From: Hymenobacter nivis
GTDB lineage: Bacteria; Bacteroidota; Bacteroidia; Cytophagales; Hymenobacteraceae
Assembly (NCBI RefSeq): GCF_003149515.1
Contig: NZ_CP029145.1
Coordinates: 1,116,001-1,180,000 of the forward strand
Reading direction: 5' to 3'
DNA length: 64,000 nucleotides
The translations under genes and the position numbers were made by a program. The notes under the pieces were generated by a model. The model was not told the origin of the DNA, ran no database searches, and was given only the letters and a program-made list of their open reading frames with translations. Within the stretch, counting starts at the first letter, position 1, and the number at the start of each line of letters is the position of its first letter. Positions 1 through 9,616 of this stretch are shown in pieces.

Positions 1-412
1 ACGGCGTCTGCCTGCGGGCCACCGGCGGCCAAGCCGGCGACTGCCCCCACCTGCCGGCCTTGCTCGAAGGCCTCGCGCCGGGCCAGGTCATTGCCGACAC
101 GAGCTACGACAGCGATAAAAACCGCGCCTATTGCGCCGAAAAGAACATCGACGTCGTAATTCCGAATCGGCCCAATCGCACCGCGCCGGCCCCTTTCGAC
201 GAAGAACGATACGAAGACCGTAATAAAATCGAGCGGTTTTTCAACCGCATGAAACGCCACCGCCGCTTGGCCACGCGCTACGAAAAAACCGTCGTTTCTT
301 TTCTGGCCTTCTAGCCTTCTGGCATGTAGCGGCCGCCCTAGATTGGTTGCGATGATTGTCCTCACGCTCTAGCCCGTTGTTTAACTTTTGTACCAAACTT
401 TTAGCCGAGGCC
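1..412 (+). mobile_element. IS5-family insertion sequence, right part
   Basis: The window opens inside an insertion sequence. It contains the transposase 3' part (3-355) and a right terminal sequence at 381-412 that includes the core CCAAACTTTTAGCCGAGGCC. Closely related ends occur at 39431-39453, 62629-62670, 62851-62894 and about 63555-63586, so this is one family of IS5-type termini. The element stops 11 bp before the first CRISPR repeat, so it bounds, and may have truncated, the leader-distal end of the array. The left end lies outside the window. Confidence 0.7.
3..355 (+). pseudogene. IS5-family transposase, C-terminal part, frameshifted near its end
   Basis: The frame gives the typical C-terminal half of an IS5 (IS427-like) DDE transposase: GQAGDCPHLPALLEG, then the DTSYDSDKNRAY segment with a catalytic Asp, then IERFFNRMKRHRRLATRYEK, which carries the catalytic Glu region. 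After residues VVSF the frame meets TAG at 312-314. A one-base shift restores LLAFWHVAAALDWLR and a TGA at 353-355, which is how these proteins usually end. The 5' part is outside the window, so whether the copy is otherwise intact cannot be seen. A shorter remnant of a similar transposase lies at 49512-49613. Confidence 0.75.
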
Positions 413-423
413 GGTACTGCACC

Positions 424-2341
424 ATTTCAATTCCTCCTGGTCCGATTGAGGTTTTGGCTCACCAGCGCGGCCCCGTCAATTGCCACCACATTTCAATTCC
501 TCCTGGTCCGATTGAGGTGGCCTTGCACCTTAATGAACTTGCCGCCCGTTTTCAATTTCAATTCCTCCTGGTCCGATTGAGGTGCCAGGTGTAGAGCACA
601 CAGGCAAAATCCAGCTCCTATTTCAATTCCTCCTGGTCCGATTGAGGTGCACGCGGCGCGATTCGAGGTATTGCAGTTGCAGGTTATTTCAATTCCTCCT
701 GGTCCGATTGAGGTTCAGGCACCCCGGCGCACTTCATGCGGTCGAATGCCATTTCAATTCCTCCTGGTCCGATTGAGGTGCTTTTTTGAAAATGGTTTGT
801 CCCTCGCCGGTTCGGTATTTCAATTCCTCCTGGTCCGATTGAGGTCTGGCCGTAGCATGGTGCCACCTGCTGGTTATGCCAATTTCAATTCCTCCTGGTC
901 CGATTGAGGTGCAAGCTGCTGACTGGTTTACGGCCCTCGCAGTACCATTTCAATTCCTCCTGGTCCGATTGAGGTTGCCATCACGCCCGCATTTGCGGCG
1001 CTGCTCAAGGTATTTCAATTCCTCCTGGTCCGATTGAGGTACGCCCGCATGGCCGACCGGCCCGACCGCACTTCGTTATTTCAATTCCTCCTGGTCCGAT
1101 TGAGGTTTGCAGCACCGCGCCGGCCAGGTGCCAGCTACCCCACTATTTCAATTCCTCCTGGTCCGATTGAGGTACTCGTCCTGGGCGGCGGCCCGTTCGA
1201 GCAGCTTCTATTTCAATTCCTCCTGGTCCGATTGAGGTCGGCGTGCTTGATGGGCAGCACCGTGCCGCCCTCGCATTTCAATTCCTCCTGGTCCGATTGA
1301 GGTGTGGGCGCGGCGGGCACGGGGGCCGGGAACGTGTCATTTCAATTCCTCCTGGTCCGATTGAGGTATGGCCAGGCCAATCTATTGCTGCGCAGCAAGA
1401 TTATTTCAATTCCTCCTGGTCCGATTGAGGTAGCGGCCGAGCTGGCCCCGTAGGCCGGGCTAGTCACATTTCAATTCCTCCTGGTCCGATTGAGGTTGGT
1501 GACCGAAAGGGCGCAAAACACCATGTCACGTAATTTCAATTCCTCCTGGTCCGATTGAGGTGAAAGCCTGCAGGCGCACCTGATCGGCGTGCTGGTAATT
1601 TCAATTCCTCCTGGTCCGATTGAGGTCGGGGTGAACTGGAACAGGGCGGCCCTGCACCACCAATTTCAATTCCTCCTGGTCCGATTGAGGTCCTGGCAAC
1701 TGAGCTGGCCGACTTCATTAAAGCTATATTTCAATTCCTCCTGGTCCGATTGAGGTGCCGAAACGTTCTTATTGAGCTTCGTTATTCTTCTATTTCAATT
1801 CCTCCTGGTCCGATTGAGGTCGCGGGTTGGCCTCGACGTTCAGCAGCAGGTGCGCGATTTCAATTCCTCCTGGTCCAATTGAGGTTGTGTACAGCACCAC
1901 CACGCCGCCGGCCATCTACGGCATTTCAATTCCTCCTGGTCCGATTGAGGTAAATAGATGCCGGCCTTTCTGCTTACGTCATCGCTTATTTCAATTCCTC
2001 CTGGTCCGATTGAGGTAAAAGCCGTGGGAGTTGTACTGCAGCTCGTAGTGGCATTTCAATTCCTCCTGGTCCGATTGAGGTGTTCCCGGCCCGGCGTAGG
2101 GTTTGGTCCGGGATCCGATTTCAATTCCTCCTGGTCCGATTGAGGTAGTGGATTGGGACCGGGCGAGACGGTGGCAAACACCATTTCAATTCCTCCTGGT
2201 CCGATTGAGGTACCACGACCTGAGTGGCATTGAGCTACCCAACCCCGATTTCAATTCCTCCTGGTCCGATTGAGGTCGTGGCGTTGTGGGTGAATATTAC
2301 CGGCTTGGTGATATTTCAATTCCTCCTGGTCCGATTGAGGT
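424..2341 (-). CRISPR. Type I-B CRISPR array, 30 repeats and 29 spacers
   Basis: Thirty 29-bp repeats start at 424, 490, 555, 620, 686, 751, 817, 882, 947, 1012, 1078, 1145, 1210, 1275, 1339, 1403, 1468, 1533, 1598, 1663, 1728, 1792, 1857, 1923, 1988, 2053, 2118, 2183, 2248 and 2313. On the plus strand each begins ATTTCAATTCCTCC and ends CGATTGAGGT. Spacers are 35-38 bp, mostly 36. The reverse complement ends in ATTGAAAT, the usual form of the 8-nt crRNA 5' handle of type I-B, so transcription runs on the minus strand from a leader at 2342-2543. Only one repeat differs: that at 1857 has A instead of G at 1877. All 29 spacers look different from one another. Confidence 0.98.
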
Positions 2342-2543
2342 CCGTCAATTAAGCTACAATTATAAGCCTTTCTGAGTCCTGGAGCCACATTTTTTGGAAC
2401 ACAAAATCTACTGAAGTCGTCGCTGGCTGAAACCATGATTTAGCCCGTTGATAGACGACTCTGGTAATCAAGTTATTATGTCGTTAGGCTGCGCAATCTG
2501 CCTTGCACAGCCGGCGTTGCGTGCCAACCGACGACGAGCCCCC
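2342..2543 (-). promoter_or_regulatory. Probable CRISPR leader
   Basis: This 202-bp stretch lies between the cas2 stop codon and the first (leader-proximal) repeat. It is more A+T rich near the array than the flanking genes and has no convincing gene. Its place upstream of the array, in the transcription direction implied by the crRNA handle, makes it the leader where new spacers would be added. No individual promoter or IHF-type site could be assigned with confidence. Confidence 0.7.
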
Positions 2544-2813
2544 TTACAAAATCGTGTCCAGCGTACTGCGTTCGCGGCCCACCACTTGCTTTTCCAGCCA
2601 CTGCTGGGTACGGCTTTTGAAGAGAATGACACTGTCCTCGTCCTCAATCATGATAGTGCGGGCCTTCACCAAAAACTCGGCTAATTTTACCTCGCTGATT
2701 TCGCCCTCAAAAACGGAGTTTTGAATCCAGTGCAAGTAGCGGCGGCAGAGCTTCAGCATGCGGCCCACGCGCTGCTGCTTCATGTCATAAACCAGGATAA
2801 TGTACATTACCAC
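2544..2813 (-). CDS. cas2: CRISPR-associated endonuclease Cas2
   Basis: This 89-residue protein has the length and start of Cas2: a first beta strand MYIILVYDM ending in the conserved Asp-10, a helix carrying RMLKLCRRYLHWIQNSVFEG, and a second half with the ferredoxin-like pattern. Cas2 dimers bridge two Cas1 dimers in the spacer-integration complex. The start overlaps the end of cas1 by 7 bp, which suggests coupled translation. The gene is the last cas gene before the leader and shows no damage. Confidence 0.95.
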   Translation of the reverse strand: MVMYIILVYDMKQQRVGRMLKLCRRYLHWIQNSVFEGEISEVKLAEFLVKARTIMIEDEDSVILFKSRTQQWLEKQVVGRERSTLDTIL

Positions 2814-3817
2814 CAGGCCTTAAAGGGTTGATATTCTTCCATGTTCAGCAGGTGCTTGGTCAGCTTATAGCATTCGAGCTTAATAAGGTGCTGATAGCTC
2901 ACGGCGCGGTTGAGGCGTCGGTGCTGGATGGTTTCTTTCATGCGTTCCTCAAACACGCGCACGAAGGTTTTGCGGCCCGACTCCTTTAGCAGGCAGCCGT
3001 CGAGCTCGCGCACGAAGTCGCGGGGCTGAATCTCCTTCTTGTTCACCAGCCGGAAAATGGTGCGGTCCACGAGCAGGGGCTTGAAAATCTCAGCCATATC
3101 TAGGGCCAACGAGAAACGCCGGGTGCCAGGCTCGTGCAAAAATGAGATGGTCGGATTGAGTTGCGTATGATAAATCTGCGAGAGGCAGGCCGCGTAGCAG
3201 AGCATGTTACCGAACGAAATGAGCGCATTCAGCTCATTTTGGGGCGGTTGGGTGCTGCGGGTGCCGAAGGCAAAGCCCGGCGCGCTCACCAGTTGCTCGA
3301 AGCAGCGGTAGTACGTCTGCCGGATATTGCCCTCGTAGCCCATGATTTCGGCTACGCTCGTGGCGTGGGGCAGGGCCGATACGTATAGCTCCATCTGCAC
3401 AATTTCCTCGCCCACCACCCGGCCCCGGCTCTGGTAGTAACGCAGGTTTTTGAGCAGGTTGAAGGCCGCGCCCTCCACCAGCTTGCGGGCCAGCACGAGG
3501 CGCTTGTTGAGGCCGGTGTAGTGGCCGGTCTGGGCTACTTGCAGGCGGCCGGCCAGCAGGTATTCCTTGGCCATGAACGAGCCGGTGTAGTGCTCGTAGT
3601 AGTCGAAGAAATGCACCGACACGCCGTGCTTGCCCAGAAAATTATACAGCGCTGAATTCGCATCGAGCGAGCCGAACACGTAGAGGTCGGCCACGTCTTC
3701 GATGGGCAGGAAGCGCGTTTGGCCCTCGGCGCCGGCCTCGTCGTAGGCGGTGTACTTGAGGGTGTTGTCTTGGCGGGAGAGCCGGCCGGGGTTGAATAGG
3801 CAAAAGGTCTTCTTCAC
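2807..3817 (-). CDS. cas1: CRISPR-associated integrase Cas1
   Basis: This 336-residue Cas1 of the type I-B sort is the integrase that inserts new spacers together with Cas2. The metal-binding residues can be placed: Glu-162 in GYEGN, His-228 in FLHEPGTRRF and Asp-240 in LALDMAE, with a nearby Glu-243. The N-terminal beta domain (about 1-90) and alpha-helical C-terminal domain are complete. The start is GTG at 3817 (KKTFCLFNPGRLSRQDN). The gap to cas4 upstream is 186 bp and contains a duplicated 30-bp segment, so cas1 is not tightly packed behind cas4, but it overlaps cas2. It appears intact. Confidence 0.96.
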   Translation of the reverse strand: MKKTFCLFNPGRLSRQDNTLKYTAYDEAGAEGQTRFLPIEDVADLYVFGSLDANSALYNFLGKHGVSVHFFDYYEHYTGSFMAKEYLLAGRLQVAQTGHYTGLNKRLVLARKLVEGAAFNLLKNLRYYQSRGRVVGEEIVQMELYVSALPHATSVAEIMGYEGNIRQTYYRCFEQLVSAPGFAFGTRSTQPPQNELNALISFGNMLCYAACLSQIYHTQLNPTISFLHEPGTRRFSLALDMAEIFKPLLVDRTIFRLVNKKEIQPRDFVRELDGCLLKESGRKTFVRVFEERMKETIQHRRLNRAVSYQHLIKLECYKLTKHLLNMEEYQPFKAWW

Positions 3818-3880
3818 CGCAGATTATAACGGATTAAATGGATTTCGCAGATACGCCCGCTGCGCGGGCAACCAAGCAAG

Positions 3881-3974
3881 GGTTTTTGAGCAATGGACTG
3901 AGTACGCCGCGCGGCGCAGCCGGCGAGTCGCTGCGCATCATCCAGGTTTTTGAGCAATGGACTGAGTACGCCGC
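3881..3974. repeat. 30-bp direct repeat between cas4 and cas1
   Basis: The same 30 bp occurs at 3881-3910 and 3945-3974, beginning GGTTTTTGAGCAATGGACTG and ending AGTACGCCGC, separated by 34 bp of G+C-rich sequence. It fills half of the only large gap inside the cas operon. It matches neither the CRISPR repeat nor the insertion-sequence ends seen elsewhere in the window. Its role is unknown. Confidence 0.85.
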
Positions 3975-4003
3975 TGCGTGGATGGTTTGGTAAGGCTTGG
4001 TAG

Positions 4004-4507
4004 TTACTCGCCCGAGTAGCAGAAGTCGTAGTAGCTGCAATTCTTGCAGAAGGGCTTGTTGATGACGGACGGACAGGTTTCCTGCGCTACCAGCTGCGCG
4101 ATGGCCGCTTCCCATTCGGCAATGGCTACGCGGTCGGCGTCCGTCAGCACTACTTTCTCCACGCGGCGGATTTTGGGGTATTCCAGCAGGCCGGTGGGCT
4201 CTACTACGCCGTGGCGCTCCAGCGTGAGCAGGTAAAACTGGAGCTGGGCCACGCTGGCGGCTTCCATCTTATTGCTGCGCTTGATTTCGTGCACCACCCG
4301 CTCGTGCGGGTCGTAAAAATCAATTTTGATGCCCTTAATCTGAATCTCGCGGTAGCGCTGGGCACGCTGCGGGTAGGCCGTTTGGTGCAGCAGCGTGCCA
4401 TCGGCCACGTTGTCGTGCGTCTGCTGAAAGCTGATACCGTGGTGAAACAGCCACAGCTTGCGGTGGCAGATGTGGTAGTAGTTGATGTGCTTGCCGGTAA
4501 TACGCAT
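4004..4507 (-). CDS. cas4: CRISPR-associated exonuclease Cas4
   Basis: This 167-residue Cas4 is a RecB-like nuclease that helps select and trim prespacers and works with Cas1-Cas2. An N-terminal Cys-14 (YHICHRKLW) and the C-terminal Cys-145, Cys-154, Cys-157 and Cys-163 (CPSVINKPFCKNCSYYDFC) are the ligands expected for a 4Fe-4S cluster. The nuclease core shows Asp-63 (IKIDFYD) and the E-I-K motif at 74-76 (HEIKRS). The start at 4507 gives the usual N-terminus MRITGKHINYY. It is separated from cas7 by a strong hairpin terminator, so adaptation genes cas4-cas1-cas2 may have their own promoter. It appears complete. Confidence 0.95.
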   Translation of the reverse strand: MRITGKHINYYHICHRKLWLFHHGISFQQTHDNVADGTLLHQTAYPQRAQRYREIQIKGIKIDFYDPHERVVHEIKRSNKMEAASVAQLQFYLLTLERHGVVEPTGLLEYPKIRRVEKVVLTDADRVAIAEWEAAIAQLVAQETCPSVINKPFCKNCSYYDFCYSGE

Positions 4508-4535
4508 GGCAGCAGTCGGTGGGAATGGAGTAAAT

Positions 4536-4567
4536 AAAAGAGCCGCCCCAGGTGAGGCGGCTCTTTT
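4536..4567 (-). terminator. Hairpin terminator between cas7 and cas4
   Basis: A perfect 12-bp stem, AAAAGAGCCGCC at 4536-4547 paired with GGCGGCTCTTTT at 4556-4567, has an 8-nt loop and U-rich tails on both strands. It begins 6 bp past the cas7 stop and lies 28 bp before the cas4 start. It looks like an intrinsic terminator, possibly bidirectional, and would separate transcription of the interference genes from that of cas4-cas1-cas2. Confidence 0.8.
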
Positions 4568-4573
4568 GCCAGA

Positions 4574-5668
4574 CTAGCCAGCGCTGGCGGGCACCGTTTG
4601 GTTTTCATAGTCAAACTCGCGCAGCCGCTGGGCAATGTCCTGCTCAGCTTGCTCCAACGCATTGGGTGCGCCATAAGCGCCCGCGATGTAGCCCGAGGCG
4701 GGCAGCGAAACGTACAGCTTTGCCCCGGCTGTTTCGTCCAGCATCGGCTTGGCGGCGGGGCGCTCGGTGTCTTCGCGCAGCTGGCCACGGATGGCTCCGG
4801 CCAAATGGTTGGCGTTGTCGGAAATAGCCACGGCCAGCGTTTCCATCAGGCTGAAGGTGCGGGCCTGGTTGCTGGTGATGCGCCAGTTGAGCAACGCGTA
4901 CGCCAGCGCCGGAATAGTCGCCTCACGTACCGACTTGGGGGCCAGCAGGCAAGGGCCGAACGCGTTGCAAACCTCCGTCCAGCCCTGCGCTTTTAGTTCG
5001 GCTACCTTGGTAGGGTGTAGTTCCGGCTCCAGGGTATTAACTGATACACAGAACAGCGTGCGCAAATCCACGGCTACGTCGTACACGAACAGGCCTGAGG
5101 CGCGGCTGTGATCGGGTATCCAGATGCGGTTGGGTAGGTTGCGCTTGGTGCTGAGCAGCAGGGCATCTACTTCTTCCTTACTTAGCTCGTTGCCCTTCTC
5201 ATCGCGCACTCGCACGGGGTGGTTGGCGGGATGCGAGGTGCGGTCAAACGTCAGGTTTTCGCGCTCGCGCTCCAGGCCGCCCAACAGCGGATGCAGCGGC
5301 CGCATGGCCGAAATTGAGAGCGGCGAGCGGCGCTTGATGGTGAATTCGCCGGTTTCGGCCCGCATGTAGCCACCTAGAAGCTGGTCGACGTGGGTAGGGT
5401 CGCAGGGCGACCACGGCTCCTTTTGCTCAAACTGGGTTTCGTTGTTCTTACCCTTCTTGGTTTGCCAGTTGAAGGTGATGGGAGCCGGGGCCACGTTCAG
5501 GCCCGTAGTCAGCGCATCCATGATACTCCGTTTCACCTGCTGCCCGCTGGAATAGGCTTGGCGGACATTGAACTGGACATCAGTGTAGTATTTCTGGCCG
5601 TCTTGTACCGAGAAAACGGTGTGTTCGGCGTGGCGCAGGCCGCGCAGGTAGAGGTAGGGGGAAGTCAT
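4574..5668 (-). CDS. cas7: Type I-B Cascade backbone protein Cas7 (Cst2/DevR type)
   Basis: This 364-residue protein has the features of the Cst2/DevR Cas7 group, the subunit that polymerises along the crRNA in Cascade. The N-terminus YLYLRGLRHAEHTVFSVQD is followed by the glycine- and basic-rich region SSGQQVKRSIMDAL typical of the family. The middle has MRPLHPLLGGLERENLTFD-like sequence (about 125-145) and VYDVAVDLRTLFCV, a core RRM strand. The stop is followed at once by the hairpin at 4536-4567. It lies 34 bp after cas8, in the same operon, and the frame is intact. Confidence 0.9.
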   Translation of the reverse strand: MTSPYLYLRGLRHAEHTVFSVQDGQKYYTDVQFNVRQAYSSGQQVKRSIMDALTTGLNVAPAPITFNWQTKKGKNNETQFEQKEPWSPCDPTHVDQLLGGYMRAETGEFTIKRRSPLSISAMRPLHPLLGGLERERENLTFDRTSHPANHPVRVRDEKGNELSKEEVDALLLSTKRNLPNRIWIPDHSRASGLFVYDVAVDLRTLFCVSVNTLEPELHPTKVAELKAQGWTEVCNAFGPCLLAPKSVREATIPALAYALLNWRITSNQARTFSLMETLAVAISDNANHLAGAIRGQLREDTERPAAKPMLDETAGAKLYVSLPASGYIAGAYGAPNALEQAEQDIAQRLREFDYENQTVPASAG

Positions 5669-5702
5669 AAGATGGGCGATAAAAAAATTGACTTACTGAA
5701 TG

Positions 5703-7079
5703 TTAGGCGGAAGCCGGGAAGAGGGTAGCGGCCAGTGCGGGTACCTCCTCACCCTGCCGGGCGATGTAGCGAAACCGGGTGAGGACGATGAACAAGGGAA
5801 AATTGTCGATCGGCATCAGCATCACCTGGCGCACGGCCTCGTCAAAAATGTCACGGTAGGGTGCGGCGGCGTTCACGGCGGCGAGCATATCGCTCAGCTT
5901 CTCGATGAACAGGGGCCGGTGTTTGACAAAAACCTGCTCAACTTGTTGATTTACATTAGTTTTTCCGCGGCCCGCGTTCTTGTTGGTACCGCGGATGGCG
6001 AATTGATGTAGCGCACCAGCCAGCCGGTCGGCGGTGTCGTAGAGTTCCTGGTTGTTAAGCATAGCGAGAATCCAGAGTTGTTGAAAGGCAAAGTGAATGG
6101 CGGCGGCTTCGGTCTTGACGGCAGGGGCTTTGGCGGGGCCGTAGGCGCTGGGCAGGTAGTCGCGCAGCTTGGCCGGCTCGATGGCCGCCAGCCCGATGGC
6201 CCCCAGCTGACAAGCGCGGGCAAAACCGTAGTGTACCGAATACAAGCGCAGGAGCTGGTCCTGGCCGGCGCTTTGCACGGCCGCCGGAAAGAGAAAAAGC
6301 TTGTCCGTGAGGTCGTACACCTTCTGGATGCCGCGTAGTTGCAGCGGTACAAAGCCCACGGTGCGGTTGGTCTGGGCCAGGCTGTACACGTAGGCTACCA
6401 GGTCGCGGGCCGGGTAGTGGCGCGTGAGGGCAAACAGCACCTGCACCCACTCGCGGGTGGGCATGGCGAGGGTGCCGGCGGTGTCAGTTAGCTCAATATG
6501 GAGGTCGTCCAACGGGTGGTCAGGGTCGAATTCCGGACTGAAGGCGTGGGCCAGCCAGTGGCCGTTCCATGTTTCAATCTGGTTGCCTTTCATGGTAGGG
6601 CGCTGGTCGAGGTAGGTGCGGTAGTGCGCCCAGCCTTCGTACAGTGCCCACAGCACATCGTCCTCATCGAGTAGCAGCGATAAGCCGCCGCTCACGCCTA
6701 CGCCCAGCGCGCCGCCAATCCAGGAGCAGTAGATTTCGTCCGCGCCAACTTGTGGCCCTACCCCCGACACTTGTCCCGAAGTGGTGCCCTCGACCCCTGC
6801 CGCCGGGAAGCCAATCACGAAGCTGGCATCGGGCGCAACAGTGGCAATTTTGTGGTGCAGCGTGGCGAGTTGCACCTCGGCTTCAGTTTTACCGGTGGTG
6901 AGGCTGCTGGCCGCTACTTTTTGGGCAAAGGGCGAACTGGGTACCCACTGCAAGTAGCGTTTGTGGGCATAAAACAACGGGTAGAGCCGCTGCTCAAAAA
7001 ACTGCCGGGCCGACAAGTCTTCGCTCGTGCGCTGGTGGTAGAGGCCGAGCAAGCGACGGCCAATGTGGCTGGTGTACAT
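5703..7079 (-). CDS. cas8: Type I-B Cascade large subunit Cas8
   Basis: This 458-residue protein sits between cas3 and cas7, where the large Cascade subunit is found in the Bacteroidota version of type I-B (as in Porphyromonas). It has no nuclease motif. The N-terminus MYTSHIGRRLLGLYHQRT, a glycine-rich stretch SWIGGALGVGVSGGLSLLL (about 128-146) and a helical C-terminal half fit a Cas8b-like protein that would recognise the PAM and contact Cas3. Assignment rests mainly on position and length; the family is very divergent. It starts 14 bp after the cas3 stop, so it should be co-transcribed and may suffer polar effects from the insertions in cas3. Confidence 0.8.
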   Translation of the reverse strand: MYTSHIGRRLLGLYHQRTSEDLSARQFFEQRLYPLFYAHKRYLQWVPSSPFAQKVAASSLTTGKTEAEVQLATLHHKIATVAPDASFVIGFPAAGVEGTTSGQVSGVGPQVGADEIYCSWIGGALGVGVSGGLSLLLDEDDVLWALYEGWAHYRTYLDQRPTMKGNQIETWNGHWLAHAFSPEFDPDHPLDDLHIELTDTAGTLAMPTREWVQVLFALTRHYPARDLVAYVYSLAQTNRTVGFVPLQLRGIQKVYDLTDKLFLFPAAVQSAGQDQLLRLYSVHYGFARACQLGAIGLAAIEPAKLRDYLPSAYGPAKAPAVKTEAAAIHFAFQQLWILAMLNNQELYDTADRLAGALHQFAIRGTNKNAGRGKTNVNQQVEQVFVKHRPLFIEKLSDMLAAVNAAAPYRDIFDEAVRQVMLMPIDNFPLFIVLTRFRYIARQGEEVPALAATLFPASA

Positions 7080-8355
7080 AAGCGGGGCGGGGGCTAATTT
7101 TCCAGAAAAATGTCGTGTTCCTCGAATTGCAGGCCTAATTCGTCGTATTCTTTATTACCGGGCACCACGAAGGGCATCAGGCCCACGTCGAGGCGCTCGT
7201 AGGTCTTTTTGCGGGCGTATATACTGCGCCAGCTCACCGGAATTTCTAGTTGCGTGCGCGCTTCCCAGCGGCCTTCCAGGTAAGCAGTACGGTCGGTGGC
7301 CAGGATGCAGGCCGTCGATTCAATCTCCAGGGTTTCGACCAGCACCGCCCGCTGGTTGTTGCAGAGCTCGCGGAGGGTGCACCGCTCCCCTTCCCAGATG
7401 ACGTGGGTGCTGATGCTGGAAATTTGCAGCGCCGGGTACACGGCATCAATCTTGGCTTGGGCATCGCGCTCGCGCAGCACGTTGCCGCCATCAGGCAGTT
7501 GCGCGAAGCTGGCTTCTATCACTTCGCGGTCGTAAGGCAGGCAGCTCGGGCCGGGGGCCAGCACGTGCACTGGCTTGAGCTTACCAATAGTTTCGGGGGT
7601 GCGCCGCCGGTTTACCCGTCCGAAGCGCTGCACCAGCGCATCGAGCGGGGCAGCCTCGGTCAGCATCCGGTCAAAGCTGATGTCGAGACTCACCTCCACT
7701 ACCTGCGTCGACACGACCAGGCACGGGCCCGACACAGCCGAGTTATTAAAATCCTCTTCCAGCCGCCGCTCGCGCTCGGCCCGGTCGCCGCGCCGGAACC
7801 GGCTGTGCAGCAGCAGCATCTGCACGTTCGGAAATTGTGCCCGCAAGTCCTTGTAGCGCTCCTGCGCCCCCTGCACCGTGTTGCAGATCACCAGCACCTT
7901 CTCCTGCGCGGCCATTGCCTCTGCTAGGATTTCTTCGGTTGCCGCCGGCCAGGCCTTGGGATTGTCGGGGTCACGGGCAATTTTGTACACGGCGTGCCGG
8001 TCAAACTCGTCCAGCTCGGCTGCTAGCAGCGCTACTTCAGCTACCGCCGCCGGGCCACCCAGACGGCGCAGCAGCTCTTGGTAAAGCACCGTGGGCATGG
8101 TGGCCGTGCCGATGTGCAGTCGGCAGCCCAACCGCCAGAGGGCATCCACTATCTCCAGCACCATGCTCTGGGTCTGGGCCGAATAAGTATGTACTTCGTC
8201 CAGAATGATATCGGCCCCGCGCACGTCCAGTATCACGGCTTCATAGCCGGGCGTCCCAAATACCACGGCTGCCAGTTGATGAGGGGTTAATATTTTTACA
8301 GAAGCCCCCACCAACGATTGCAACTGCTTCTCCACCACGCCCCGCGCCTCTACTA

Positions 8356-9562
8356 GTGGTCTGACAACTTAATTCCGTTTGTAACAGTAACGAGTGGACA
8401 CCATCCGTTTTTCGCTGATGCCCCGCCTCGCCAAACCCGTCAATCTACCGCCTGCCGATGCCGCCAAATTGCAGGCGATTGTCAAAAAAGGCACCCACAA
8501 GAGCCGCAAAATCGCGCGCGCCCGGGCCCTGCTGGCCATGAGCAGCGGCAAAGGAGCCGCCGCCGTGCAGGCCGAAGGGGGCATTTCCACCACCCAGTAC
8601 TACCGCCTCAAGCGCCGCTACCTGGCCGGGGGGCTGGCCCAGGCGCTGGAAGAGCGCCCGCGCAGCGGGCAACCGCCGAAGGTGACGCCCGCCCTGGAAG
8701 CGCGTATCACCAGTCTGGCGTGCAGTGAATTGCCGACCGGCGCGGCCCGTTGGACGCTCTCGCTGCTCAACGAAACCCTCGTCTGCCTCGACTACGGACC
8801 GGCCGTTTCCAAGGAAACGATTCGCCAGGTGTTAAAAAAAGCCACCTCAAGCCCTGGCTAAAAGAAATGTGGTGCATTGGCACCATCACGGGCGAATACC
8901 TGGCCAATCTGGAGGACGTGCTCGACGTCTACAGCGCCCCGGCCGCAGCGGGCGTGGTGCGCCTGTGTTTCGACGAGCGGCCCTGCCAACTGCTCGACCA
9001 CGTGCTTACGCCGCTGCCGCCCAAGCCCAACGCGACCCAAAAAGAACACCAGGAGTACGTGCGAAAAGGCGTCTGCAACGTGCTGCTGGCTTATAACATC
9101 GACACAGGTCAGCGCCACTTGCAGGTGACGACGACCAAAAACAAGGGCGATTACGCCCGTTTTATGGACTGGCTCGTGCAAACCCACTACCCCGAGGCGG
9201 CCAAAATCCAGCTCGTGCAAGACAATTACAGCACCCACACCTACGGGGCCTTTTACGAACACCTACCCCTCGAGACGGCCCGCTACCTGCGCCACACCCT
9301 CGAATTCCACTACACGCCCAAGCACGGCTCCTGGCTCAACATGGCGGAAATCGAATTTGCCGCCCTCTCCCGCCAGTGCCTGGACCAGCGTATCGCCACC
9401 CAGCAACGACTCGAACAAGAGGCATTGGCCTGGCAAGCCAAGCGCAACGCCGCCGCCACCAAAGTCAATTGGTCCTTCACCACCGAAAAGGCCCGCGATA
9501 AGTTGAAAAACAGATACGCTGAATTAACCAAAATAACTGATGAAATTAAACTGTCAGAACAC
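8356..9562 (+). mobile_element. IS630-family element inserted in cas3
   Basis: A 1207-bp element with inverted ends: GTGGTCTGACAAC at the left and the reverse complement of GTGTTCTGACAGT at the right. It is flanked by TA at 8354-8355 and 9563-9564, the dinucleotide that IS630 elements duplicate. Removing the element and one TA restores the cas3 frame exactly (CTA GTA GAG). It lies in the opposite orientation to cas3. Confidence 0.92.
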
Positions 9563-9565
9563 TAG
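8394..9565 (+). CDS. IS630-family transposase, two overlapping frames
   Basis: The first frame (8394-8861) encodes the helix-turn-helix part (KSRKIARARALLAMS, STTQYYRLKRRYLAGGLAQAL). The second frame (read from about 8835 to 9565) encodes the DDE catalytic part: CFDERP with the first Asp, VQDNYSTHT with the second, and TPKHGSWLNMAEIEFA with the Glu. The join lies at the A-run in GTTAAAAAAAGCC near 8832-8841, a typical slippery site, so a -1 frameshift probably makes the full protein. The stop codon TAG (9563-9565) uses the TA target duplication just outside the element. It appears functional. Confidence 0.85.
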
Positions 9566-9616
9566 CTGCGAAGTAGCGTGTTGCAGCCGCACGTGGCCGC
9601 CGGTGTTGGCCGCCAG

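Noticed and set aside
356..2143. Many short open frames with repeated FNSSWSD or ISIPPGPIEV peptides
   Set aside because: They are translations of the CRISPR repeats in different frames; no start signals or coding bias.
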